NCBI GenBank assembly: GCA_023213315.1
Contig: JAKCPI010001912.1
Span: 62,001 to 126,000 of the forward strand
Direction of reading: 5' to 3'
DNA length: 64,000 bases
Source: Euborellia annulipes
Lineage: Eukaryota > Arthropoda > Insecta > Dermaptera > Anisolabididae
In this document: positions 34,904 to 46,327 of the stretch, piece after piece
Layout: the number at the start of each line of letters is the position of its first letter
How positions within the stretch are numbered: the first letter of the stretch is position 1
Translations under genes and position numbers: made by a program
Notes under the pieces: generated by a model
Told to the model about the DNA's origin: nothing
Database searches by the model: none
The model's input: only the letters and a program-made list of their open reading frames with translations

Positions 34904-35060
34904 GACCACTTGAGCCACACTTTATTTAATTTTTTAAAGGAGAAATAAGCCATATAAGAAACATAAAATAAAAGAAGAATTAAAAAAATTTTAATATTTC
35001 ACATATGATATATCATTTTTCATTACTTTTTATGCGAATTAATAATTTATAATAAAAATA
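34600..35060. other. Homopolymer-rich intergenic stretch
   Basis: T run 34660-34696, more T-rich DNA to 34860, and an A run of about 38 at 34863-34900. No gene is seen. Length may be unreliable because of the runs. Confidence 0.6.
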
Positions 35061-35100
35061 TAAATAGCATGCCTAGTTTTCAAATAATTCAATGGGCAAA

Positions 35101-35871
35101 CGTCAGATTGTTTATGCCTTGATGTAATTAAACCAAAAACTCTATCTAACATATGATAGATGTCATTAATTCTTGAATTCCCCCTGATTCCAGAGAACTA
35201 AAGCCCTTTTAATTATATCATCTAATTTGGGAGTTATTGGCGATCAAAGTTAAGTCTTATTTTCCACCTTAATGACATCAACACTCAATTTTCTATATTA
35301 TCGAAAAAGCTTATTTAGCATTTTCTGATCAAAACCAAATTTTTACCAGAGATTTATAATTAAAAAATGAGTTTTTTTCTAAAGTTTCATTGAGATTGGT
35401 AAAGAAATAAATAAAATATTGACTATTTTGTAAATTAAGTTTTAGAATTTAGAATCCCGGATTGGTAAAGAGAGCCGTCTATGAACCGGGTCTAGGCTTG
35501 AATCTGAGATCCCAATTCTAAAACTCAATTTACAAAATAGTCAATATTTCATTTATTTCTTTACCAATCTCAATGAAACTTTAGAAAAAAACTCATTTTT
35601 TAATTATAAATCTCTGGTAAAAATTTGGTTTTAATCAGACAATGCTAAATAAGTTTTTTCGATAATGTGAAAATTGAGTGTTTGTGTCATTAAGGTCGAA
35701 AATAGCTCGAAAATAGTCTTAACTTTGATCGCCAATAACTCCCAAATTAGATGATATAATTAAAAGGGCTTTAGTTCTCTGGAATCAGGGGGAATTCAAG
35801 AATTAATGACATCTATCATATGTTAGATAGAGTTTTTGGTTTAATTACATCAAGGCATAAACAATCTGACG
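35101..35871. repeat. Large palindrome, ~350-bp arms, 60-bp centre
   Basis: Left arm 35101-35449 and right arm 35512-35871 are inverted copies with few differences, from CGTCAGATTGTTTATGCC at the outer edge to GACTATTTTGTAAATT at the inner edge. The centre holds CCGGATTGGTAAAGAGAGCC. No coding frame. It lies about 580 bases upstream of the TBC1D22 start codon. Confidence 0.85.
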
Positions 35872-36449
35872 ACTTATAAAAAATCCATTGATAAAATTTC
35901 TTATTAATTATAAATTAGTTAAACATTTTAAAATGAGATCTCATTTTCATTTAGGGAATTTATTTTTATTATAAATATTTAAAAAAATAAATAAATAAAA
36001 ACTTTACTAAAAAATTTTACTAAAGTGGATTTAATGCTGAGTGGTAAGATTGTAAACTAAATTATCCCGAAACGATTTAATAGAGTTGCTTGTCTTTTTT
36101 TCTATTTTCTACCAATGACTGCAACACAACATATTAAATTATATATTCAATTTTAGAAACGTCAAGAGAAAATATTTTCCTTCAAAATTAAATTTCTATT
36201 TTGGTAATAAAATCATTTTTATTTTTTCATTTATATTAAATCCGTTTCTTAAAAAATCTTTCATCTTTCAGGTGTAATTCAAAATAAAATTTCCATTTTT
36301 TATTTTATTATTATATATATAAATAACTTGAAAAAAATTTTATTTGGAATGTATTAATTATGCCTGGATTATTTATTCTTTAAAAAGATAATAAATTTCA
36401 AATAGTAATTATGACCTGTATTTAACCGATATTAATTTACTAAATTAAT

Positions 36450-39400
36450 ATGGATAATGTAGCAGAGCAATCGACTCTTAACGATAATGAAGCCAAAGCC
36501 TCATTTTGGAAAAAGAATTCGAAAACTGTACCGGGGAGGTAATCATCTCAAGCTAATTTGTTTTGTTTGACATTCTCTTCTATTTTCTTATATATAATTT
36601 AATGACAAGGCCAAGCCCCAAAAAAGATCCGAGAAGCTCTCGTCAAAAGAATTCGTCTTCAACTTCTTTTCAAGACTTTCAGGAAAGTGTAAGCGATGCC
36701 TGGGATATCGGCGATGACGAATTTTGTATATTGACAGGTGAGGAATTTATTATCAGGACTGCCATTATAATTAATTAAAAATAACAAACAATTTATCTCC
36801 TGACTATATTTATTAATTTTATGACAGATTCCTCACAAAATATCCGTGCCTTCTTCAGATCTTGTAGATTATGATACAATTAGTGAATTAAATTTGTAAA
36901 TATAAACTGACATTTTTTACCTTTTTATCTATTAATATTACAATCGCATCAAAAATTGAGTGTTCATCTAGGGCAAGGCCGGTGCTCTTAATTTCATATT
37001 ATTCATTCTAATATATTTCTTTGAGTTACTCAATAAACTAGTAATTGTATCATTACAAGCTCTTTAGAACCGTATGGGATATTATAAACTGAAACTAGCT
37101 GAACAATTTTTTTATTTATGACCCCTTTTACATCTCACAGACCCCCAATTCGTTTTTTCGCTCACATGGACCCCTTGTAGATCGTCGCCGACCTCTGGGA
37201 GTTGATATAGTCCACTTTGGGAATCACTGATTTAAAAGAACTTTAGCTTATATTTTAAATAGGGACCTATTAGTTTTTAAATTTTGAATAATGAAATGAA
37301 GGAATTAATATTTAATATAAAAATGAGAGGAGGCGATTAACCAAGGGAATAAAGCAGTTAAGCTTAAATCCTGAGTTGAAGACAACTCGAGTTCAAATCC
37401 ACCCCTTGGCAATAAATTATCCAACTCTATTTGAGATGCCTCTTCTTGAGGAAGAAACCGGGAACACACCTCAGTATTATTCTTATGAAAGTTTCTCCTC
37501 AGAGTAACCACAACGTGTCAGGCCTGATACTAATGACTGAAGAGAGATAATAAAATGAACTAACAGGGCACATTAAAATAGACACTTAAAAACAAACTAA
37601 AAAACTAAACATTGATCTTTAATTTGTCGTCTAGGTAGAGAAGAGTTCTCAAACTTTCATCTAGTGGCAAGATCCTACGGGTTTTATATTTTACAGTTAT
37701 TAAGTTTATTTTCAAACTAAAGTTATTATAAAGAACGCCTTGAAATTTTGCCTAGTTTATATGTAAAAAGCCAAATATCTTAAAATATGATTTATATATT
37801 TATTATCTGAAGATCTTTCCTAATTACTAAAAAATAAGGGTCAATGAATTTGGCTTAATGATTCTCATTCAGGGATTCACTTCTACTGAGTACGTGGATG
37901 GCGACCACGAGTTGCCCGAGCTTAGTTCTTCCTTTCTTTTATGTAAGCCTTTTTCCCCCTTTTTTTCATATCAAGCGTCAGGTCGTGAGACGTGTCGGCT
38001 TGTTATTTTCTCGGACTCATTTTTTTTATAAATTAATTTTGGGGATAAGGTGGCCACCTGTGATCCCATTTAGTCATGTTAATCGAGTATCACTTGTTTT
38101 TATGGGTCAAATTCATTTTGCTTCCCTATTTTCAAAATATTAGGCTTTTCAAATCAAACTATTTATTATTTTTCTAATAAAAATTCTTTCATATTTTTAG
38201 ATGTTCGAATTTCTAAAAGTGTGGCTCGGTCAGCTGCATTGAGTGTGATCCGAAGTCATCTTTATGGTGGACGAAGTGGGAATCCCTCTTCCTCTTCTCA
38301 ATCAACTTCTCAAAATCAAACAGAAGAGCCCCAAGCCAAAAAACCAGCAACTTCAAAAGGTACTATTTTAAACTAACCATTAGACCTATTTATTTTTATT
38401 TTGCCTCTTTACAACATATTTGTTATAACAAATTTAGTAGCAAAAGCATATTTATTTTTTTAATTTTCACATAAAAATTTTAATCCGTGTACATTCTTTA
38501 GAATTCAATTATTTAAATTATCATATTTCCAGATAATACAGGCTGTCAAGAAAATGTTCAATCAAATTCCACGAATTCTCCTCAAGTTCAAACACAAAAT
38601 TTAAATCCAAATCGACAATTAAGAGGCAATCAAGTTCGATTAAAACAACAACTTAATTTAAGAGATGGTATATTTTTTTCAGATATTTATTAATTAAACA
38701 CAAATTTTAATTTATTATTTGATTTTACTTCATTTTTAGATTGTGAAACGAGCAAATTAGAAAGATTTCAACAACTTTTAGAATCTGTTTTATTGAATTT
38801 AGATGATTTGCGACATTTAAGTTGGTCTGGTATCCCATTGAAAGTTAGAGCAATCACTTGGCGTTTATTATCTGTAAGAAACATTTAGTTCTTTTATTAA
38901 ATTATATTTGTATGTATATTTATTTTATTAATTTACAGGGATATTTGCCTACCAGCACTGAAAGACGTCAACAAGTTCTAGAAAGAAAACGATTGGATTA
39001 TTGGAATTTAGTTAAACAGTATTACGATACAGAACGGGATGAAACACATCAAGATACATATCGCCAAGTAAGTTGAAATTAAAAAATATAAATATAAATT
39101 CAATTCGGCTTCCTGAGACATACTCTTAAGTAATTAAGGAAACATAAAAACTAGCATTAATTAACACAAATGCATTACTCAAAAAAATAAAAGAAAAAAA
39201 ATCTGGTGTGACTGGTGGCAGAGCACACAACTTTCGATCACCGAAGGTAATGTCACGCCAGATTTTTTGTGTCCTGATATATTTAGTTTCCCATAGCACC
39301 AATTTGAGGTACCCACATTTTTGGTATCCATCAAAATTTTGCCTTCGAATTTTTGACATAATTGCAATACTTTCTCTCTATATATATCATATATACGTAA

Positions 39401-42400
39401 GAGAAAGAAAAAATTATCATAGGCATTCCCAGAAATTTATAATGGAGGGGTGGGGGTTCAGGTTTTATAATTCACCCCCTCGCCCCCCTTAATTTGCAAA
39501 AGATATGGTCCAGGGGATTTTGGAAAAATCTTGGTTCATCTTTATTCGATGATTGCTTCCAGAGATACAGTACAATTTAATAAAAAAAAGATTTTTTGGA
39601 GTCGTTTTCATCCTTAAAATCGTTACACACAGACATACAGTGGGGGTTAAATTTCTTATGGTCATAATAAATTTCCTCTTACTATTAAATCAAAATGCGC
39701 CCAAAATATCCTTGAAAGAATTTTTGTATTCTCCTGGAAGAATAAGTATTTGAAAAAATTTTATTTTTCTTTATCTGAATACTAAAGAGTAGTTTTTGAT
39801 TTCAATGTTATTATATATATTATCTTTTAGAAAAAATTAAGACAGAGAATTTTAATCAAGAGACTGTCACAAATAACAATTAAAAATTTAAATCGTTTAT
39901 TCATGTTCAAAGATATTTATGTAAAAAAAGTAAATCCTATTTTTTAGATTCATATTGATATTCCTAGAATGAGCCCTTTGATTGCTCTTTTTCAACAAAA
40001 AACAGTTCAAGAAATGTTTGAACGAATTTTATTTATCTGGGCCATTCGTCATCCAGCCTCTGGTTATGTGCAAGGAATCAACGACTTAGTAACTCCATTT
40101 TATGTGGTGTTTTTACAAGAAGTTATTCCTCCAGGTTTCAATCATTATTTTAGAAATTCATCAATTATTCTACTTTACAACATAAATTATGTCTTTTTAT
40201 ATTTTAGAGGAAGATTTAGATAATTGGGATGTTTCATCCTTGCCAAAAGATGAAAGAGACATTATAGAAGCTGATTCGTTTTGGTGCCTCTCAAAATTCC
40301 TAGATGGAATTCAAGATAATTATATTTTTGCCCAATTAGGAATACAACACAAAGTAAATCAACTAAAGGAATTGATCCAACGAATTGATGGTAAGGATTT
40401 ATTTATATTCATTTAGAAGGATATTGATACTTTTATTGGTTGAAAATTATTGACAATAAAAGACCGCTTAGTCTTTGATTGAGTCGATCATAAAGCTGCG
40501 TTTCTATGGTTAGTGAATCTATTTATAATCTTCCTCAGTGAGGATGATTTGTATTCGTATAGCACCCACCCAATTTTTCACACCCACCTTTCTTCAATGC
40601 TCTAGATCAGTTCCTCAACCTTTTTTTTGCTCACTCATTTTTAACATCTACAACATGCCCTTGACCTGTTGCTCAAAGATAAAGCATTAGCTTCTTGTGC
40701 TAGGGTTGACTTCACGTCTCAAGCCCAAAGAATTTTTATAGGACATTGTTGGGTATAAGACAAAAGATAAGAGGCTAAATAGAATAGGCCGTTTTGTCAC
40801 TCTAAATTTTAAAATATTAATTCTAATATTTTGTGTAGAAAATATATTTTTTAGATTCAAAATTGCCCCCTGAAAATTAAAAATAAACTCATTTTTTTTA
40901 GCTCCACTTCATCGTCATCTTCAATCTCATGGAGTCGATTATCTTCAATTTTCATTTCGATGGATGAATAATTTATTAACAAGAGAATTGCCATTACATT
41001 GCACTATTCGATTATGGGATACTTATTTAGCAGAATCAGATGGATTTGCAGCCTTTCAACTTTATGTTTGTGCCGCTTTTCTTTTGCATTGGCGACGTGA
41101 ATTACTTCTTGAAAAAGATTTTCAGGTAAATAATAATTATAATATTAATATAAAATTCAAGCTAAGGCATGATACACATGAATCTATGAACGCAGTGTAT
41201 AGTCGTTAAGGGAGGGCCCCTTACAAGGGTCAATAATAATGACATTACTTTATCAGAATCACATGCTTTTTCATGGTCATTCTGATAAAATAATGTCATT
41301 ATTATTGACCGTGTAAGGGGCCCTTTAGGTTCAACATAACAGTCTTTTCTGATTACAACCTCTTGTGCATTGAATCTAATATGAATTTTCAATGCGCCGA
41401 TTTTTTCAATCTCCTTCGTTTCATTCGTGTCAAGTAACTAAAAAAGTTACCATATATTCATTTTTAATTTTTAATTTAATCAAGTGAAGGCCTGCTACAT
41501 GTTAAAATTGCCTATCTACTCCTACCACAAAATTCTGAGTAAATTAGTTCGGTTCGTGCCGGGGTGGGGGGGGAGGGGCGCTCTCTATCTCTCTTTGCTA
41601 GAACATAAATTCGCCCCCAATAAATGTAAAAATTTAAATTATTTAAGTACAATGAGCGCCACAGTTAAGTCCCCACCTGGGAGCTAGAGCCTTAAATATA
41701 TGGTATATAGTGAAATAATTTTCATGACCGAAAAGGTAAAATAAAATCTGGTACAGATGATTTTATTTTACCTTTCAAATTTAAAATTATTTCACTCTAT
41801 ACCATATACTTAAGGCTCTACTCTATTGTGACGCTCACTGCACAAGTTAAAAAAAACTGTGAAAGTTGTGAAGTAGATTTTCAATTAAATTGCTTCTCTC
41901 TTTTTGCTCTGGGACTAACATATTGCTGTTAGTTAAAAATTTTCTTTTAAAAATTAAATGACAACACTATAGTGAGTGACAATATTAAAGCTTTCCCAAT
42001 GCGTTTTCTCATTGTGATTATTTCATTGTTTTTAGAAAAGAAAATGGAAATATTTATTGGAATTCCCTTTTCGTATTTTTTAAAAAACAATGAAATAATC
42101 ATATGAACATTGGGTGCTTTAAAATAAAGTTGCCACTCAATGCACCTTAATTAAAGGGTCCTACACGAAACTTTCACAGTTGTTATCATTAATAAATTAA
42201 GTATAATTTCGGTTGGTTGCTGGGTATATGAGATTGGAGTCGGGAGGAATAAAACCAGAGTTTAGTCGAACACTTTATTCAAGGCAGACGAAACTTCATT
42301 GGCGCTGAAGATGGCGGCTGTTATGGTTGCCGAAACGTCAGTCTTGAATAAAGTCTAATGGTGTTCGACTAAACTCTGGTTTTATTCCTCCCGACTCGAC

Positions 42401-42678
42401 TCCAAGTATAATTTCTTTATAACTCTGATTTATTTATTTTTAAACCATAGTTAAATCGAAAATATATCTCAAATTACTTTAGATATTTATCAATAAAAAT
42501 ATTAATGATGATTATGCAAAAAATAAATGTTTATTTTTAGGGTTTGATGCTAATGCTACAAAATTTACCAACTCTCAATTGGAGTGATGCTGAAATAGGA
42601 ATGATCGTTGCTGAAGCTTATCGTCTTAAGTTTACTTTTGCAGATGCACCGAATCATTTACAAAGTAGCGAAAGATGA
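36450..42678 (+). CDS. TBC1D22: TBC1 domain family member 22 (Rab GTPase-activating protein), 10 exons
   Basis: Exons 36450-36538, 36610-36737, 38201-38359, 38533-38667, 38740-38873, 38939-39067, 39948-40134, 40208-40390, 40902-41125 and 42541-42678, in matching phase, give 501 residues; vertebrate TBC1D22A/B are about 505-517. The N-terminus has FWKK and SDAWDIGDD as in the family, then a low-complexity Ser/Gln/Asn-rich linker (about residues 85-165). The TBC domain starts at LSWSGIPLKVR. The catalytic arginine finger is Arg265 in IDIPRM and the glutamine finger is Gln300 in SGYVQGINDL, so the GAP should be active. The C-terminus ends AYRLKFTFADAPNH as in the family. Its Rab substrate cannot be told from sequence. 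A poly(A) signal AATAAA is at 42756-42761. Introns carry an internally deleted H element (39.2 kb) and several palindromic MITEs (41.2-42.4 kb). Confidence 0.95.
37320..37500 (+). mobile_element. tRNA-like SINE fragment in TBC1D22 intron 2
   Basis: A B-box-like GAGTTCAAATCC (37389-37400) follows an A-box-like stretch near 37335-37355. The 3' part (CTCTTCTTGAGGAAGAAACC) folds on itself. No poly(A) tail or target duplication found. Confidence 0.4.
39202..39408 (+). mobile_element. Family H element, internally deleted, in TBC1D22 intron 6
   Basis: Has the start of the hairpin (TCTGGTGTGACTGG), the block TTTAGTTTCCCATAGCACC and the tail ATCAAAATTTTG to GAGAAAG, but the 800-bp middle is gone. Confidence 0.7.
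41207..41329. repeat. Palindromic MITE in TBC1D22 intron 9
   Basis: Arms share GGGCCCCTTAC and GGTCAATAATAATGACATTA, inverted, with a ~25-bp centre. Confidence 0.75.
41649..41840. repeat. Second palindromic MITE in TBC1D22 intron 9
   Basis: Arms from AGTGAGCG-type ends inwards share TAGAGCC, ATATGGTATA, AGTGAAATAATTTT and GGTAAAATAAAATC, inverted around 41755. Confidence 0.7.
41972..42155. repeat. Palindromic MITE, family also found in a BAP1 intron
   Basis: Arms contain AGTGAGTGACAATATTAA and a block ending GATTATTTCATTGTTTTTA, inverted. The same blocks occur in 58284-58436. Confidence 0.65.
42225..42410 (+). ncRNA. Foldback with a hammerhead-like motif in TBC1D22 intron 9
   Basis: Outer arms: GAGTCGGGAGGAATAAAACC (about 42236) and its inverse ending at about 42401, with ACTTTATTCAAG/CTTGAATAAAGT further in. 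Plus strand: CTGAAGA (42305-42311), stem GGC/GCC, GAAA (42332-42335), CGTC (42336-42339). Confidence 0.5.
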
Positions 42679-42755
42679 CAAGTTTCACGTTAGTGATTCG
42701 ATCTTTGATTTTTTTTAATATTGACAGGTCCATTACTTTCATTAAATTTTAATTT

Positions 42756-42761
42756 AATAAA
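42756..42761 (+). promoter_or_regulatory. Poly(A) signal of TBC1D22
   Basis: AATAAA 78 bases after the TBC1D22 stop codon, in an A-rich stretch. It is the first such hexamer downstream. Confidence 0.65.
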
Positions 42762-43139
42762 CAAAAATATTAACTAATAGCGAAAATTTCTTTTAGAATG
42801 TTTTATAAAAACAATTTTTTATTTATAAAAGCCTAAGATAAACAAAAAAGAAAATATATTATACACAAATATATATATATATATATATATTTGTTTTGTT
42901 TTTTATTTTTTAAATAAATGTGAAATTTTTATTATTAAATGTTGAGAAATATAAATCATTTAAAATAATTAAAAATTGAACCCTCTGTGTTGGGTTATTA
43001 TTATTAAAAAGTAAAAATGGAGATCCTGCCAATATAACTTATCTCATTTGTTCAAGAAACGACAATTCTGATTATTATTATACCCTCGAAGATGACAAAT
43101 AAAGCTCTGTTTTCATCTTTCTAAGTATAATTTATTAGA

Positions 43140-43190
43140 CGGTTAGATATTGCGGAAACTTTTAAGACAGTCTTCCTTCTTCAGTGAACA
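43140..43190 (-). ncRNA. Decayed hammerhead-like motif downstream of TBC1D22
   Basis: On the minus strand CTGAAGA (43184-43178), a possible stem AAGAC/GTCTT, then AAAAGTTT in the place of GAAACGTC. Confidence 0.3.
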
Positions 43191-43677
43191 TCCTAATGAC
43201 ATTCGCTCAATTTTCAGGCAGAAAAATTCCAAAATTCACATCTCTTGGTGTAGCATTTCATTATTATTTAAAAGTTTTCAAAATATCTTAATGTATTTTA
43301 ACCAACTAATAAAGTAAACTGAGATTTATTTATCATCTATATCAATAACTCGAATTTTATTAAAATTAAGGGCATTTTTTAATATAATTTTCTGTCTTTT
43401 TATTAAAATTATCAAAATTTGAGCATACATGAAAAAATTGTATATAAAATCGTTTATATCAAAGCCTTTTCCCTGAAGTTTTTATTTATTAATTTTGATT
43501 TAAAAATTATTAAACGGCTATTAAATGGTTGCAATCTAAATGGCCTCAGATACCGAGAAAACAAAAATTACATTCTCTCTGCCTGAATTACAGTATATTA
43601 CTATATACTACAATATTAAGGTTTTTATTTATCCAGTAATATATAAATGCAGTGTTCCAAAAAACCAACCTCCGCTA

Positions 43678-43947
43678 CAGTGGCGTAGCGAGCTTAATTC
43701 GCGCCCGGGGCACAATACCTTTTTAGCGCCCCCCCCCCATTCGAAAACCATATAATATTATATGTAAAATATACAAAATTATTATATTACATTGGCACTA
43801 AATTTAAAATATATTTTCCAAAAATCAATTATAATAAAAATAAAAATTATCCAGCAATTTTTTGTTTTGTGGTCCATTTGGCGCCCCTTTGGGAGAAGCG
43901 CCCGGGGCATGATGACCCCCCTTGCTCCCCCCCTCGCTACTCCACTG
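43678..43947. mobile_element. hAT-type MITE with perfect target duplication CTCCGCTA
   Basis: CTCCGCTA at 43670-43677 and 43948-43955. Inverted ends CAGTGGCGTAGCGAG and CTCGCTACTCCACTG match at 14 of 15 positions. Inside are C runs and two GCGCCC blocks. Confidence 0.9.
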
Positions 43948-44430
43948 CTCCGCTAATAAAAGGAATTTTTTAATAAAAATAACTATCTCTAAGAATCTAT
44001 TCAACTCGGTGTTAGTTAATAATTTTATACTTTATACAGTGGAGTAGTTGGAGAAAATTGGCGCATAAATAAGGGCCCACAATATAGCATAAATACAGTA
44101 TAACCCCTCTTAACAGACCTGGTCGGAACAGAGACCCTGGCCGGATACCCGTTTGGCCGGTTTATCCGAGGTTTCGGTAAAAAATTGATTTTCATTCATT
44201 TTCGTCCCACGTTTTCGTTTTTCTAACTCTGTCATTTTTGTTTAAGAGATCTGAGATCTGAAAGAATTTAGTAGAAAAATAGACTGGGAAGCAAGCGAGT
44301 AAACAAACTCGCGAACGCCATCCCCCTCCCTCTTCACCATCTGAACGAACATATTGCCAAATTCTTGCACCACACAGTTTAATTAAAATACAAATAAAAA
44401 GTAATTTATATATATTAATAATATAAGTAA

Positions 44431-45158
44431 GGGGTCGTCCACATATTACGTAACGCCTTTTTTGACGATTTTCTAGTCCCCCCTCCCCCCTGTCACAGTT
44501 AGTCGCATACAAACAAACCCCCCACAAATATGTCACAACATAGAACTACCTCCCCCCCTCTAAAATTCATATTATAATTAGGGTCCGACCGAAACAAGAT
44601 TTTCAGCCGAAACCGAAACCGAATATTCGGCCTCGATCTTAGTTTCGGCCGAAACCGAAACTTGTATTTCCTATAAAAAATTATTATTATTTTAACTTTT
44701 TTTCTTTTTGAAATTTTTTTTTTCAGCACCTTTTCCGCTTTTGCAAATCATTTGACCTTTTTTTTGCATGCTAGTCTCATCCCATCTCTTCAGACTCAGG
44801 TTTCGGCCAGCCGAAAGGTTCGGCTACTTTTTGGCCGAAACCGAAACTACGGCCGAAACCAGGATTTTTGGCCGAAACCGAATATTCGGTCGTTTCCTTA
44901 TTATTACATATTATAATACATTATTCATATTCATTTTACCTTTTTTTTTTGTAAATTTTCCCTCATGACTCAAATAATCTCTCTATTTTTCCCTATTGTG
45001 AAAATTATTGGACTTTTTTTTTCAAAAAATATTAGAAATTCAACTTTGAATTGTTATGTCACACTTAGAGAAACCCCCGGGTCCCCCATGTCACAATTAG
45101 TATCGTTTTGGCCAGACCCCTCCATCCCTAACGCGTTACCTAATATGTGGACGACTCC
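44431..45158. mobile_element. Harbinger-like MITE nested in the pogo-like element
   Basis: GGGGTCGTCCACATATTACG at 44431 is inverted at the far end (GCGTTACC then TAATATGTGGACGACTCC, to 45158), two mismatches in 26. The 3-bp sequence TAA flanks both ends. Confidence 0.7.
44580..44905. mobile_element. Innermost foldback, rich in CCGAAACCGAA motifs
   Basis: GGGTCCGACCGAAAC at 44581 and GAATATTCGGTCGTTTCC (to 44898) are roughly inverted; many copies of GGCCGAAACCGAAAC occur in both directions. The precise edges are uncertain. Confidence 0.55.
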
Positions 45159-45242
45159 TAATAATAAAAACAATGTATGATAAATATATGTAATTTATAA
45201 TACTAATGGGATCGGAGGCCGGATAAGAGGGGTTGTACTGTA

Positions 45243-46327
45243 TTGCTTTACATTTTTACTTTTTTTTTTATTTGTTATAAAATATATTATAGCGTAGACA
45301 AAAATGGGTGGTGGCTTTATGTGATATTTTAAATAAATCAAATATATTAGAAATGAAAAACTAATTATTTGGTATTTATTTTCAATTAAATTTGCCAAAA
45401 TAAACTTGATTGAATTAAATATTTTAATATGCCCTTGAATAATAAGTACAGAGCGAAATTTTTACTTCCTTAAACTCACTTAAATAAACTATATTATCAT
45501 TAGGCCTAAATATATATATAAATTTTGTTCCAGTTCACTATTTTCTTTAAACAAAATTAATTCAAAAAAATTTGGTGTGCCTTGCCCCATATCACAAAAC
45601 TCTCTTTTGCTTTGGATAAACGAAATGAAAGTGATTTGCTATTAGTCATCAAATTTTTGTTGAATTTTGTTTAAAAAATATATAGGCCAAATGATAATTT
45701 AATACTATAAGAGAGCCTTTTAAGTTTAAGGGACTAAAAATCAGCTTTGATTTAAAAAAAGACTATAAGTAGGAAGTTGATTTTTTGGGACTTTTATTAT
45801 ATAAAAAATAAAAATAAAATGGAAATCGATGAGAGAGAAATTGCTATTTACTAATAAATCTTACTGGAAATCACTTAGAAATCAGACTTATATTACAATT
45901 GGCTCTCCTTTATATTTACTATTTTTAAATATATTTAAAACCTGACATTTAATGCTTTTAAAACAATACAAGAAAATTTTTTTAATGACTAACTTTGCAA
46001 GACTTGAATTTTTTTTTTTTGTTTTTTTTTTTTTTTTATAGAAATATTGGTTTTGTATATAAACAAAAACAAAAACAAGTGATTAAATGTTTGGATAATA
46101 TATATAAAGATATATAACTTTTTTATAAATATGACATTATATGTTTATGTCAAGTATGTGTATAAAATAAATAAATATATAATGGAATTTGTTAATTTCT
46201 TAAAAATGTTAAGAATAAAAATATAAGTGCTAGGACCATATATTAATTATTATATATTTTAAATGAAAAAAAAAATATAAATAACAAAGAAGATTATGAA
46301 AACATATTTAAATATGATTTATTGTAA
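45243..46327. other. Intergenic stretch between TBC1D22 and BET1, no gene seen
   Basis: AT-rich, with a T run at 46010-46037. No conserved frame on either strand. Confidence 0.5.

Larger units (their letters stand above)
44096..45240. mobile_element. pogo/Tigger-like element, non-autonomous, outermost of three nested elements
   Basis: Starts CAGTATAACCCCTCTTAAC after TA (44094-44095) and ends TAAGAGGGGTTGTACTG before TA (45241-45242). The ends are inverted repeats. No transposase frame. Confidence 0.75.

Noticed and set aside
36830..36900. Possible extra TBC1D22 exon with a protein-like frame
   Set aside because: An AG precedes it, but no donor restores the phase of the next exon, and the family alignment is continuous without it.
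41207..41840. Structured regulatory RNA in TBC1D22 intron 9
   Set aside because: The folds are those of ordinary palindromic MITEs, and similar ones lie in unrelated places.
44192..44536. Minus-strand frame of 114 residues
   Set aside because: It runs through the nested pogo-like and Harbinger-like MITEs and has no protein signature.
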